Shown here: one piece after another, positions 12,083 through 23,004 of the stretch
How the letters are laid out: every line of letters begins with the position of its first letter
Position numbering within the stretch: position 1 is the first letter of the stretch
From: Paramecium pentaurelia
Lineage: Eukaryota > Ciliophora > Oligohymenophorea > Peniculida > Parameciidae
Assembly (NCBI GenBank): GCA_905183005.1
Contig: CAJJDO010000057.1
Span: 93,296-157,295 of the forward strand
Direction: 5' to 3'
DNA length: 64,000 nucleotides
The notes under the pieces: generated by a model
Told to the model about the DNA's origin: nothing
Seen by the model: only the letters and a program-made list of their open reading frames with translations
The model's database searches: none
Program-made: the position numbers and the translations under genes

Positions 12083-14355
12083 TCATTCTAAAATTGAATA
12101 ATTAATTGAAGTTGTTTCAAGTCCAAATCCTGTATTAAATCTAGGATCTTCAATTTTAGGTGTAGTAGCAGAATCATACTTTGGATAATCTTTAATAGAA
12201 TCTAAAGTAGAAATCCAAGGGGATGGTAATTTATTGAAGGAGTTATTTGTTCCTCCAAATCCATATTCACCAAAAATCGACTTTACAATAGCTTCACCAC
12301 CTGTAGTACCTGGAAGCCAAGCTGCTATAAAAGCATCACTAAAAGATAATGGATCCTCTATTAGCATTGGTCTTCCACTTAATAAAACAGTAATTACTCT
12401 ACTTTAACCTTTAAGTATATTGTTAATTAACTAAAAATTTTAGATAATGATACTTATTTTTCATATGTACCTGTTTTAATTTCTAATCTTGTAGCTTATG
12501 ATTCAGTTTAGTATAGATTATCATGCTAATTGTATAAGCAACCTTTTTTATCTTTTGTTTAACAATACTTACAATTAATATCACCCATATACTCAGCATA
12601 AGGATTTTCTGCTAATACATGAATGACTATAGTGTTTGCTTAAGAAAATTAGTCTTGATTCGCAATTAACAAATTTCTGAAGTTATTTCTATCTTCAAGA
12701 ATAGCATCTAAATTAGTTGGATCCGAATATTTTGAATAATAAATTTAAGTATCTTAGAATCTTTTTTTTATAGCATCTAAGATTGATGAGGCTTTGGATT
12801 TATTTTTCAAATCTCCAGACCAGTAATCATTACCATTATATCCTTACCATCTAATTGTCCATCCGCCATTTTGAGCACCTATGTTATCGAAATCTGAAAA
12901 TATTTTATATTATCCATTTCCTATATGGATATATCTATCTCCCAATAAAATAATGTTTTCAATTGAATTTTTGTTCACAGGAAGTGTATTTACTTAATTT
13001 TTTAATAAAACTAATGATTAAAGAGCTGCTTACAAAGCATCTTAATATTCCTATTCTTTGTCCTTTACTATTTCTAATTTTTTTCTTTCTTATAAATTAT
13101 ACTTTTTTACAATTACTTCGTTATATTCAATCAATCCCATTTTATCTTTGATTGCTAATATTCTCCTAACAGCATCGTCTAATCTTTTTACGTCTATTTT
13201 TGGTTTATCCTGATCAGTTTCATTGACCAATTTCTCAATTAAGGTCTAATAGTCTTCAACATTTTCAGAAATCATTTACATATCTACTCCAACATTAAAT
13301 GAGTCAGCATAAGCTTTGTCTAACGGAATTTTTTAAGATTCTCTTGGCAAATCAAATGAAGCACTTTTGATTACTGAATTATAATCACTAATAACAAATC
13401 CTTCAAATCCTAATCCACCTTCTCTTTCTGATGCTTTTAATATACTATTAACAAATGGATGTACACTCATAGCCACACCATTGATTGCATCATAGCTGAC
13501 CATTATGTTGCCAGTTTATGCTTCTATAGCTCCTTCATATCCTTTTATATTATTCTAAATGAAGACATCCATAAATTGCTGATCTACAATTGAGTCTCCT
13601 TCTTCATATCCATTTATTGTAGCTCCATCTCCTATAAAATGTTTGACTGATGTTAAAACTCCATGTATATGTTCTGTTTCTAATTCGATATTTTAGGCTT
13701 CTTTAACAAATGCTTTAGAAAATTATTTTACTTTATCTGTGTTTTCTCCCAAAGTTTCATAAAATCTTCCCCATTATGGATTATGTGATACTGCCACTGT
13801 GGGTGAAAATACAAAATTAAATCCACTTTCAATCACACTATCTCTCATCCATTTCGCTGAATTCTTAAAGTTTTCAACATTGTTCGATGCTGCTAGACCA
13901 ATGTTATGAGGAAATAATATTTCCCCAACAGAATGTTGATTACCACGTATAGCATCTGTACCAAGCAATGGTTTTATAATGACTGTAGTTGATTTTTCTT
14001 CACTTATATTCACTATTACAGAAATTCCTTAAGCTAATGCCAAATCAGCTACTTTTTTCCATTATGAATTGTTGGCATTAATACAAGATCCCATTGAAGT
14101 AATATTACTTTCATCGTCTGGACATCCATTTCCTCCCACTAGCAAAGATCCCAGATTCCATTCCTTTATCTTATGATATTATGTTTTCCCTTAAGCATCA
14201 TTCAAATATATAAAATCAACTTAAGCGGTTTAGCCAATTTTTTCTGCTAGGCTCATACTCTTTAGTATATCATCAATTAAAATATCTACTTTCTTTTTTA
14301 TCCTATTCTCCTAAGTTAATACCAAATAGAAACACAAATAAAATACTAATTTCAT
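12083..14355 (-). CDS. glycoside hydrolase family 3 (beta-glucosidase-like), secreted
   Basis: Two exons with a 23-nt intron at 12431-12453 (GTATCATT...TTTTAG on the minus strand); 749 residues. The first 15 residues (MKLVFYLCFYLVLTQ) form a signal peptide, so the enzyme probably acts in lysosomes, food vacuoles or outside. GH3 landmarks in order: GTDAIRGNQHSVGEILFPHN, FSPTVAVSHNPQWGR, VKHFIGDG, and GFVISDY, whose Asp (about residue 324) is the expected nucleophile. The second half carries the usual C-terminal domain ending LLSGRPMLIEDPLSF and TGFGLETT. Expected activity is removal of terminal beta-linked sugars, for example in digesting bacterial or plant polysaccharide. All main motifs are intact and the length is normal. 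Confidence 0.93.
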
Positions 14356-15257
14356 TAATATTCAGATATATTTCATAGATTTAACATTTTATATATATAA
14401 TAATCTTATAGAATTCAAGTAGATTTATTCAAATTTATTGATTATCAAAATTAAAGAACATAATCAAGAGAATTTCTAATTAATATACTAAAAAAACTGT
14501 ATAAATATTAAAAATCTTGAATTGTTTTAATAAAATCAGCTGGACTTTATTAATCTATAAAATTTATAATAGAGCCTAATATATTATTCTTTATTCTATT
14601 ACGGGTTGCATAAAACAATAAATAGAAAGTAAATGATAGGTCAAAAGTAGTAAAACAGAATAAACAAGTATTTATAAATAAGTAAAATCAATAACAATTT
14701 ATATATAATATTTTCAGTTTTAATTTAGATAATATTTATAATAGAATAATATATTTTAATAAGAACAACATCATTAACTTTTTTTTATAATTAATTAATT
14801 ATTATTTGATTATATTTTAGAAATTGTAAGATTTTTTTATTTATAAATATCAATCTATTTAATATTTTAATAATAGTTATCTTCTTTTTTAAGAATTTCT
14901 AATGTTTATTCTAAAATTAAAATATAAAGTGCTTATTGATTCACTCATTTATTAAAACATTTTAGTAGTATTAATAAATCAATCTAAAAAGGTAAAAAAG
15001 TTAATATTTTTTTATTTAAAATATAAAAAAATTGTCATTTATTAAAAAATAAATCTTTATTCAATTTGCCCTTAATTTTCTTTTTTTCTTACTGTCCTTT
15101 CAAATTTTTTATATTTAATGAAATCCTTTATTTAAATTCAATTTTTAGATTTATTTTTTTATTTCAGATTCCTTGATTATGTTCAAAAAGGGCCTTTTTA
15201 TCGTCAATAAAAATAATTGTAATTCATTTATTCAATATAAATGTTATTTTTTTAATC
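14356..15257. other. AT-rich divergent intergenic region
   Basis: About 0.9 kb between divergent genes, very AT-rich with many A and T runs. It must hold both promoters, but I cannot point to defined elements. Confidence 0.5.
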
Positions 15258-16157
15258 ATGAGTAATTCTAAATTATACACTCCAAATGATCTCATTGAAC
15301 TTGAAAATCAAAAGCGTTACTCCTCAATAGGAAAGAGTAATTCTTTAAAAATCATCTATTTCTAGTGTTAGATTCTTTGAAGCAGACTGCACCTGCATAT
15401 AGCTTCGGATCATCAACCAGATATTAAGAATAATCTATATATCGAGATAAGAAATTACTTCAAAAAGGGAAACATAGTCCAGGGCCTTGTTATAATTCCT
15501 CTAATTTCATAAAAGAGCTTTTATTTAAAAATACAGCTGTGAAAATAGGAACAGCGAAAAGGAATTTTCTAAATTCAACTTAATATGATTATTACGCAAG
15601 ACAGGATAAAGATGTATTACATCATATTAAAAATTTAATAGTTTGAACCTCATAAGGCAAATGATTTTCGAAAAATGCATTCCACTATTGTTAAAATTGG
15701 TCTTGCCTAACGTTTCAAAACAGATTATAAAAATAAAGTTCCTGGACCTGATCAATATGACAATCTCATTAAAACAATAGGACCTCAGTTTACTATAGCT
15801 CCCAGAAGACCAATTTCTAAATCATTTCAAGGTTCTACTCCTGATTTAATTGGTCCTGGAGCTTATGATTTAAACAAATCATTGGATATCACTCACGAAA
15901 GCTAACCTAGTATTGGATTCACAAAAGGTGATAAAATGAAACCAATTAAGAGTTTTGATAAGAATTAAACCTATTATACTAAGTATTCTTTATTAAATAA
16001 CCTTAGGGGTTCTATTGGAGTGCAAATAAAATCAAACTGCATTACTAAACCATGTTTTTCTATAGGCAAGGAAAGTAGGGATGTCAAGACAGGTATTTTT
16101 AAGAGAGATATGGAAGGTATTGAAAGAAAAATAAAAATATCAATGCCTAAATTTTGA
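15258..16157 (+). CDS. STPGR (SHIPPO/ODF3-type) microtubule-associated protein
   Basis: Three exons; introns 15337-15365 (29 nt) and 15614-15641 (28 nt), both GTA...TAG; 280 residues. The protein contains spaced Pro-Gly repeats typical of sperm-tail PG-rich proteins: HSPGPCYN, VPGPDQYD and IGPGAYD, each in an F/S/T-rich setting with GxAxR or GFTKGD-like neighbours. Members bind ciliary microtubules, often as microtubule inner proteins, so an axonemal role is likely here. It converges on the next gene with only 37 bp between stops. Confidence 0.88.
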
Positions 16158-16194
16158 ATACTATTAAATTTTAGATAAATATCAATATCTATAT

Positions 16195-16734
16195 TCACAT
16201 AATTTAATTATTTTGATAAAAATTGACTATTTCTTACCATTTTTCAAGTTATATCAATTGCTCCTACAATTCAATTAAAGAATCCGTTGATACCTTTTCA
16301 AGGATTTCACGAGTTAATACAAAATTATTATCTTTTAAAATTTTGGGGGTTTTTAGCAATATTTTTAAATATTGTTCTTTTGCAAAATTCTTTAATTCTT
16401 CAAATTTTTTGACCATTTCTTCTTATTTTTCAAAAATCCTATTTTATTCTGCAGCTTTTAAATCCAGTATAATTCTCTATAATTTTTTATTGATTCCTTC
16501 TAATTCCTACTAGTATTGTAATTCATTTTAGTTAGTTTAAGTTTAAATAATTTCTTGATTCTACTATTATTATTTTGATATAAAATTTGCATCCAACTAA
16601 TCATCTAAAATATCAAGTAAAGTCATTAGATTATCTAAATTTGTATTCAAATTTGATTTTTTATTAACAAGTACTTAATTAACATTTTTAGTTTCCGATG
16701 ATTTATTATCAGAACTAGAGCAAAATTTATACAT
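16195..16734 (-). CDS. small coiled-coil protein
   Basis: Single exon of 179 residues, ATG at 16734, TGA at 16195-16197. An acidic/polar N-terminus with a leucine-rich helix (LDNLMTLLDILDDQLD, residues about 36-51) leads into a Gln/Glu-rich heptad region (residues 55-120) and a helical C-terminus. No family is recognised. It lies tail to tail with the STPGR gene and 117 bp downstream of MND1 on the same strand. Confidence 0.7.
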
Positions 16735-16851
16735 TTATTATAGAAAAATATAAACTAATAAATTAGTATACTTTTTATTGGAATAATACATATAATGTTT
16801 AAATAATCAATTATATAGTTATATAAATTCATAAAAAATAATAAAAAAACT

Positions 16852-17493
16852 TCATATATTATCAATATCAGCAGGTATTCCTAATTGATCTAATTACTCT
16901 GAACTCATTCCTGCTTAGGACTTTAGATAGAATGATAGTTAAATAATATCATCTGTCCATGAATTTGCATCATATCTTAAATTAACAGTATCCTTTTCTA
17001 TAGTTAATAATATTGAAAATAGATTACTTAGCTTTTATAGTCTTTCAGGGTCATTTTTTTGTTTAAGTTCAAAATTTTTAAGAAGAACTGAATACTATTA
17101 TCTATATTAATTGATTTCATTTTCAAGATCAGTTCTTTATTAACAATTTTCTCTGCCTTCTTTCATTGACTCAAATTATGCTTCAATTTCTATTTCCTTT
17201 TATCTTTCCTAATCAATTTTTTCAGCATATTCTGCACATTTTTATTATAATCTTATCAATGCTTAACTTGGTAATGACCAATAGCATTTACTAGTGCCTA
17301 AATTTTCTGTTTCAACAAGATTGTCTGATAAAAGACTTTCTAATATTTCTTTGAGATTGTCTCTTCTAATGCCTACTTTTTCAGCTTCTTTTTCTAGTTA
17401 GGGATAACTAAAAACTTCTTTGCGTTCTGTGAAGATTTTCATAATTCTATCCCTTTTTTCTTTTGCACTTAATCCTTTATTTTTTGGTGGCAT
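16852..17493 (-). CDS. MND1: meiotic nuclear division protein 1 (MND1)
   Basis: An uninterrupted 213-residue frame (ATG at 17493, TGA at 16852-16854), close to the 200-220 residues normal for the family. It begins MPPKNKGLSAKEKRDRIMKI and shows the N-terminal winged-helix segment with GTSKCYWSLPSQAL, a long coiled coil (residues about 85-165), and the C-terminal block NSWTDDI...LGIPADID, all characteristic of MND1. Partnered with HOP2, MND1 stimulates RAD51/DMC1 strand exchange in meiosis, so in a ciliate it would act in the meiotic micronucleus. Expression should be meiosis-specific (inference; no promoter signal seen). Confidence 0.95.
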
Positions 17494-17549
17494 TTTAATA
17501 TAAATTTAAACTAAATATTTTTAGTGTATTATTTATTATATGATTAATG

Positions 17550-18570
17550 TCAAAAGACTGGATATGATGGAACCCAATGGATACCGCATTATCCTTCTTT
17601 AGCAGCAATAATAGCTAATCTCATGTATCCCTTTTCTCCCCATCCGGCTCCCCAAGAATTCTTGATAGTATAGGAATCTTTGGCATAACCAACAGCCAAA
17701 ACACCATGGTTCAAATCATCAATCTTTTTGGCTGAGCAAGTTCTGGAATAGATACCACCACTATAAAGTTAGAACATGATTCCATCAGCTTTAATAGCAA
17801 CACTAAAAATATAAAAATATATATTACGAGACTGGAGTCTTTGCAATGGCTTCATGAAGAGCATCTGAGCTCAATGGTTCAACATCAACAAATGAATCAA
17901 TATAGTATTTCTTTTTTAATCCAGTTTTGCAAGCTTAATCAACTCCCTTGTATGGATATTCTTCTTCTGTGGCAACACCATAGTTAACAGTGTAATCAAA
18001 AGCATCATCCATCCAACCACCATTACATCCTTCACTTTCATATCCGAGTTTGGCTGTTGTGCAATCAACAAATTCTTATTCAGAAATATTAACTTTTTCT
18101 TTCTTTTAATGATGGAGAGCAGCTTCAAGGGCAGCAGCAGCAGAGAATGCCCAGCATGAACCACAATTACCTTGATTCTTGACTGTCAAACCTTCCTTCC
18201 AATCAACTGTATCTGGGAATCTCAATCCAGAGAAACTCTTGACATTTTGTCTTTCTTAAGCTTATGGTTTAAGAGTAAGGTATGAAGCTTGGAATTCTTC
18301 AGGTGTAAGGTCAGCAAATTAATTCATTCCTAAAGTGAATGTTTCTTATCCAAGTTCAAATTTTGAGTTGTGTTCCATAACAACTGCTAAATTTTAAGCA
18401 AATACTGAGAATCTATGAACTTCTTCAAAATCAGAATATCTCTTTCCATGTTATTATTTCCAAGATGAGAATTATCCTTCAAGTGTAAGACTTCCATCTT
18501 TGCCATTCATGAAATAGGCTGCTGATGTTAACAGTGTGACTGTGAGTAGAGCTAATAATTGCTTTTCCAT
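17550..18570 (-). CDS. cathepsin L-like cysteine protease (papain family C1)
   Basis: Two exons, 25-nt intron at 17803-17827; 331 residues. Signal peptide (residues 1-18), I29-type inhibitory propeptide (about 35-95, with GMNQFADLTPEEF), then the mature domain. The catalytic set is complete: Cys139 in NQGNCGSCWAF, His in LNHGVLAVGY, Asn in KNSWGAGWGEKGYMR; the oxyanion Gln (KNQG) is present. Expected to be a lysosomal or food-vacuole digestive protease. Its codons are clearly more GC-rich than those of its neighbours, which in Paramecium goes with high expression (inference). Confidence 0.95.
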
Positions 18571-18837
18571 ATGTATATTAATGTTTCATGAGCTAAATTG
18601 TTTTGATTAAATACTGTATGCGATTACGTCATAGTTCTTTAACTATTCGAGTATTAATTTAATAATTATAAATACTAATAAATTTCATCATTCTTTAATA
18701 TAAATAAACATTTTACTCATACTTAATCTTGAAATAGTGATTAATATCACAAATACAAATTATATATAAGAATTTCTCAATTATTCTCATTAATTTAATG
18801 ATGATCATAATTTATAAATTAACATCTAATAATTATA

Positions 18838-20233
18838 ATGAGTCAAAACAAGATAACAAATAGAGTTCCTACAGAAAACCAATAAGCAACAAAAGAGATT
18901 AAAGATAATATCATTCATGAAAGAATTATGTATTTATTTATATTTAAAATATAGAGGTCCAATTTGTAAAGCTCCTGGTTACTTAAAAGATCAATATATT
19001 AAACATGGATACAGAATTAACTTCAAAAACAAGAAGGACGTTATAAAGAGTATGTTCATGTGGCATAATGAATTGGTCAATATTTGGACACATTTAATAG
19101 GTGCTATCATCATAGTCTCACTAATATTTTACCTATGGTTAAATTATGATGAACTCTTTCGTCATAGAGCTATATAGTCATTCAATGGTACATGAAACTA
19201 CCAATTATGTAGAATCATTACACAACATTTATGAACATGCTTTCACTCTAGAATAATAAATCTAAGAATAATTGGAGAATGGACTACACCATTTTTAAGA
19301 CGATGTTTAATTGATGTAGCAACAATTACATGAAAAGATTGACACAGTTAACAAGTATTTCAATGAAGTGGCACATTAATATGATTAAGAATTTTCAAAA
19401 ATCCAAAAAAATATTGCTGAAGCTTTTGATTGGGAAAACTTAAAATGGAATTATAATATTTCAGAAATCATTTAAGATTATAAATAGAAAGCCACAGAAA
19501 TAGTAGAATCAAAAGATTTTGATTGGATCGATTTATATTTAGAATTTCAACATCTTACAGGAAGACAAACAATTGATGAAGAGAAACTACATAAAATGAT
19601 ATCTAGATGGCCATTGATAGCATTTCTAGTTTCTGCCATCATTTGTTTAGGTTGTAGTACAACTTATCATCTTTTTTATTGTCTTTCAGAAAATGTTAAC
19701 AAAGTACTAATTCGATTAGATTATGCTGGTATATGTTTTCTTGTTTCAGGTTCGACATTTGCTCCATTATTTTATGGATTCTAATGCAATCTAAAATATG
19801 CAATCATATATGCCAGTTTATAAGGCTTTTTTGCAATAATTCTCTTTAGTTTCTGTCTATTTGATTTCTTCTATACTGCAGAATGGAGATCATTAAAAAA
19901 CAAATTATTTGCAGGTCTTGGATTTACAAGTGCTATTCCACTCATTCATTTTGCAATAGGTGATAGCTGTTTAGAAGGATATAGTTTTGAATCTTAATTA
20001 CCTTATTATGCTGCTATGGCTATTTCATATTTGTATAATATTCATTTATATTTAGATCTGGATTATATATCTATAATATTAGATTTCCTGAGAAGTAAAT
20101 CCCAGGAAAATTTGACAATTGTGGACAAAGTCATCAAATATGGCATATTAGTGTTGTAATTGCTATTTTATTCACTTATGTTGGATCTTTGAATGCCTAT
20201 TATTAGAGATTAGATATGCCTTGTAAAGCATGA
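18838..20233 (+). CDS. PAQR/hemolysin III family seven-TM protein
   Basis: Four exons; introns 18930-18954 (25), 19188-19212 (25) and 20033-20055 (23); 440 residues. PAQR (adiponectin-receptor/HlyIII) signatures: NELVNIWTHLIGA before TM1, CSTTYHLFYCLS, RLDYAGICFLVSGS, and near the end CGQSHQIWHISVVIA, whose Ser/His set belongs to the metal-binding site of the family. Membrane topology fits 7 TM. Unusual: about 130 residues of helical, Glu/Gln-rich sequence are inserted between TM1 and TM2, where relatives have a short loop. Probable role is lipid (ceramide-type) hydrolase or receptor in a cell membrane. Start is ATG 18838; the intron at 18930 removes a frame conflict. Confidence 0.9.
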
Positions 20234-20267
20234 TTAATTTATTGATATATGCTTATATATTAGATAA

Positions 20268-22217
20268 TCAATTTTGATCTCTTATTGGTTTGGATATAAA
20301 CAAATAATATGTTTTCAGTAAAATCTTACTTGTAATAAACAGACTTATCCCAATAATAAATAATTTAATTAAACAAGAATTACGATATGTAGATGAATCA
20401 TCTAAAATTAATCCAGGTAAAAAGCTTGTCATGATATACATTAAGATTATAATCTATAAAATAAAAATATTAAATTACAAAAATGAAAAGTTGTAATACT
20501 CCATTAAATTTTGACTTTTTATAATTAATTTTATCTGCATCCAATTTTCCTAATGCTAAATCAATACAATTCTAATATTTATAAATATTATTTTACTTAA
20601 TTATGAGCATCAACAAAATTATTAATATAATATCTATGTAATGAATTTTTACCATCTTATAATGAACCCCAGAATGTTCTTTTACCAGTTCTTGTAAAAT
20701 CAGTTTTTAATGCTCCAGTTCCTGAATATAAAACACTCATTATATCTGCATTTTTAGTCCATTGATCTCTAAATATTTATTCAAGATCATTAGGTAATAC
20801 TTATAAGGCTTCACCTGTTAATGTATGGATAATATTTGCTTAATTTAAAATATGTAATAAGAAATTTCTACTAACAACTGATTAAACTACATTAGTTCTA
20901 TCTAAACAATCCATACAATTTGTTCTTACAACTCCTGATTATTATGAATGTATATTAGATAAAATATTATAATTGTTTTTATCAATTTCAGCATGAAAAT
21001 ATCCTGATTTTTTGATATCTTCTTTAATTTCATTTAATAATTTAGAAAGATTCTCATATTTCATATTTCTACATTCATGATGAAAATCAAACCAAACATA
21101 TTTAGTTTTTACTGTTTTAACACTACTTATCATACTTGTAAAATATTCTCCTAACATTTTTTATGTTCCTTTTTTATCAATTAAATTTAAAATTATTTAT
21201 AATTATTAATATGATTCTGCACATTTTTCAAAATGTTTTTTACATAATTCAGAATTATATGATCTATCTCCTATAATAGTTGCTTTAGGTGCCCATTTTA
21301 ATGTTGGCTATTATTACCAATTAAATGGCATAGATCCTCGAGTTTATACAAATGAATATATATCTCTTGACTCTTGTTTATTGAGTATTAATATTTATTC
21401 AGTTTCTGCAAAATTAGTACAATTTCCATCTTAATCACATCCTCTTTATACAAATCTTCTACCTGATCTTAATGTCTCTCTTCTACTAACCAAAATTAAA
21501 AAACAATCAGATTATTGATTTAGTTTACAATATCTAATCAAAACACATCCACTTATGAATATAGTTTACCAATATTGTAAAGCTGGTAGATTAGTACTTT
21601 AAAATTGATTTAAAAATTTGATATGTTCCCAATTATATACAAAACGATAGTTTGGAATCTTATAATAATGTAGTCCTTCACTTGTTTTTTATTAAGTACC
21701 GAATTGAGAATTATTCCCCATAACTTTATCGAAGGGATTAGATAAATCATATTCATAACTAAAATATAATGTTTTTGTGGAAAATACTTCCTTTAACATT
21801 TTACAATAAGTTTAATCATCAGCATGAATGCTAAAAAAATTAGATTAATAAATAGTATTACTCATTTAATCTCCCATTAGAAACTAAGGGTAAGAAACTT
21901 ATCTATTCTACTTACAATATTGTTCTTTGCAATATTTATCCAACCATATTGGCTTCTGTAACCAATAATAAATATGACCAATTCTTTAATTACATTATAC
22001 CATAAAGTGCGAAGAATCCTATGGATGTATTTGATTTTTATTCCTATAAAGTTTTTGTTTCAATTTTCGTTACACGACCTATATTATGGTAACTTGATAT
22101 ATGATTATTAATTTACATATGAATTTGTTCTGGTTAATCAATAGAAAATAATTTGATTTTATCTTGCTATGACTCCAAAAATCGCTTCATAGGTATCAAT
22201 TGTTTAGCATCCACCAT
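20268..22217 (-). CDS. Sac1-type phosphoinositide phosphatase
   Basis: Four exons; introns 21831-21861 (31), 20572-20596 (25) and 20454-20478 (25); 622 residues, the normal Sac1 size. The SAC domain ends in the catalytic CX5R(T) motif RTNCMDCLDRTN, with the nucleophile at about Cys424. Earlier conserved blocks include RAGRRF-like RSGRRFVQRGCD, TRGSMPF and VWFDFHHEC. Two hydrophobic segments close the protein (LQLFIFIIILMYIM and LIKLFIIGISLFI), as in ER/Golgi-anchored Sac1, and only appear when the last intron is removed. It should hydrolyse PI4P and related lipids. It converges with the PAQR gene, 34 bp apart. Confidence 0.93.
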
Positions 22218-22403
22218 TTGTATTAATTAATTAATTAATAATATTTTATTCAATAATTATTATTTGAATTTCTTTTTTAATACATAATAGAAAATCTAAA
22301 CAAATATTCGAAGAATTTACTAAAATTATGAATACCATATTTATATTAGTTGAAATATCATTTGATTATAAATAATAATACAAATCTAAAAGTTTGTTAT
22401 TCT

Positions 22404-22826
22404 ATGGATTCTAATTTAAATATCATACCAGATGAAGAAGATTATCATACTCTTAATCATAAATACTAAGAACTTGTTACTTTTTCTCCAAAAACAAAAA
22501 GTGAAATCAATTAGAGAAAGAATTTGAAGACTCTTAAATTAATTCCATTTCAACTTATATAAGAATCAAACACTTCAAATGATTGTAATAAATAACCTAA
22601 TCAAAATTCATCATTATACCCAATTTAAGTAGTTTAATCTTCAAATATCTTATAAAAAGAACATCCTTCAAATAGAAGAAACTTCTTTACTTTGAGTGAA
22701 TAATCAACAAAGAGTCTTTCCCCAACAAAAAGTTATTATGAAATTGCTTCGGATTACACTTTTAAATTATATGAAGGTCATAAGAAAGTAAGATTTCATA
22801 TAAATGAAAGAATTGAATAACTATGA
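22404..22826 (+). CDS. hypothetical 140-residue protein
   Basis: ATG 22404 to TGA 22824-22826, no intron. The product is polar, rich in Ser, Asn, Gln and Lys, without membrane segments or a recognised domain; it looks intrinsically disordered (SEQSTKSLSPTKSYYEIAS). It diverges from the Sac1 gene (186 bp between starts) and converges with the long coiled-coil gene. Codon pattern and length make it likely coding. Confidence 0.6.
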
Positions 22827-23004
22827 ATTACTAATACTATATATATTTACTAAAAAACAGAGGTTTCATTATATTATTTATAATATTCTTATTCAAAATC
22901 GTTATAATGATTATTTTCTATACAAATGAGGTTCCGTCTTAGTATTTTGAGTTTATCCTAAGTAAACCTCTCTCTCAATTGGCCTATTACTTCCATACCT
23001 CTAA

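Noticed and set aside
12963..13151. Plus-strand frame inside the GH3 gene
   Set aside because: Antisense shadow of a clear GH3 coding region.
16223..16513. 96-codon plus-strand frame
   Set aside because: Antisense to the 179-residue coiled-coil gene, whose composition and continuous frame are the better explanation.
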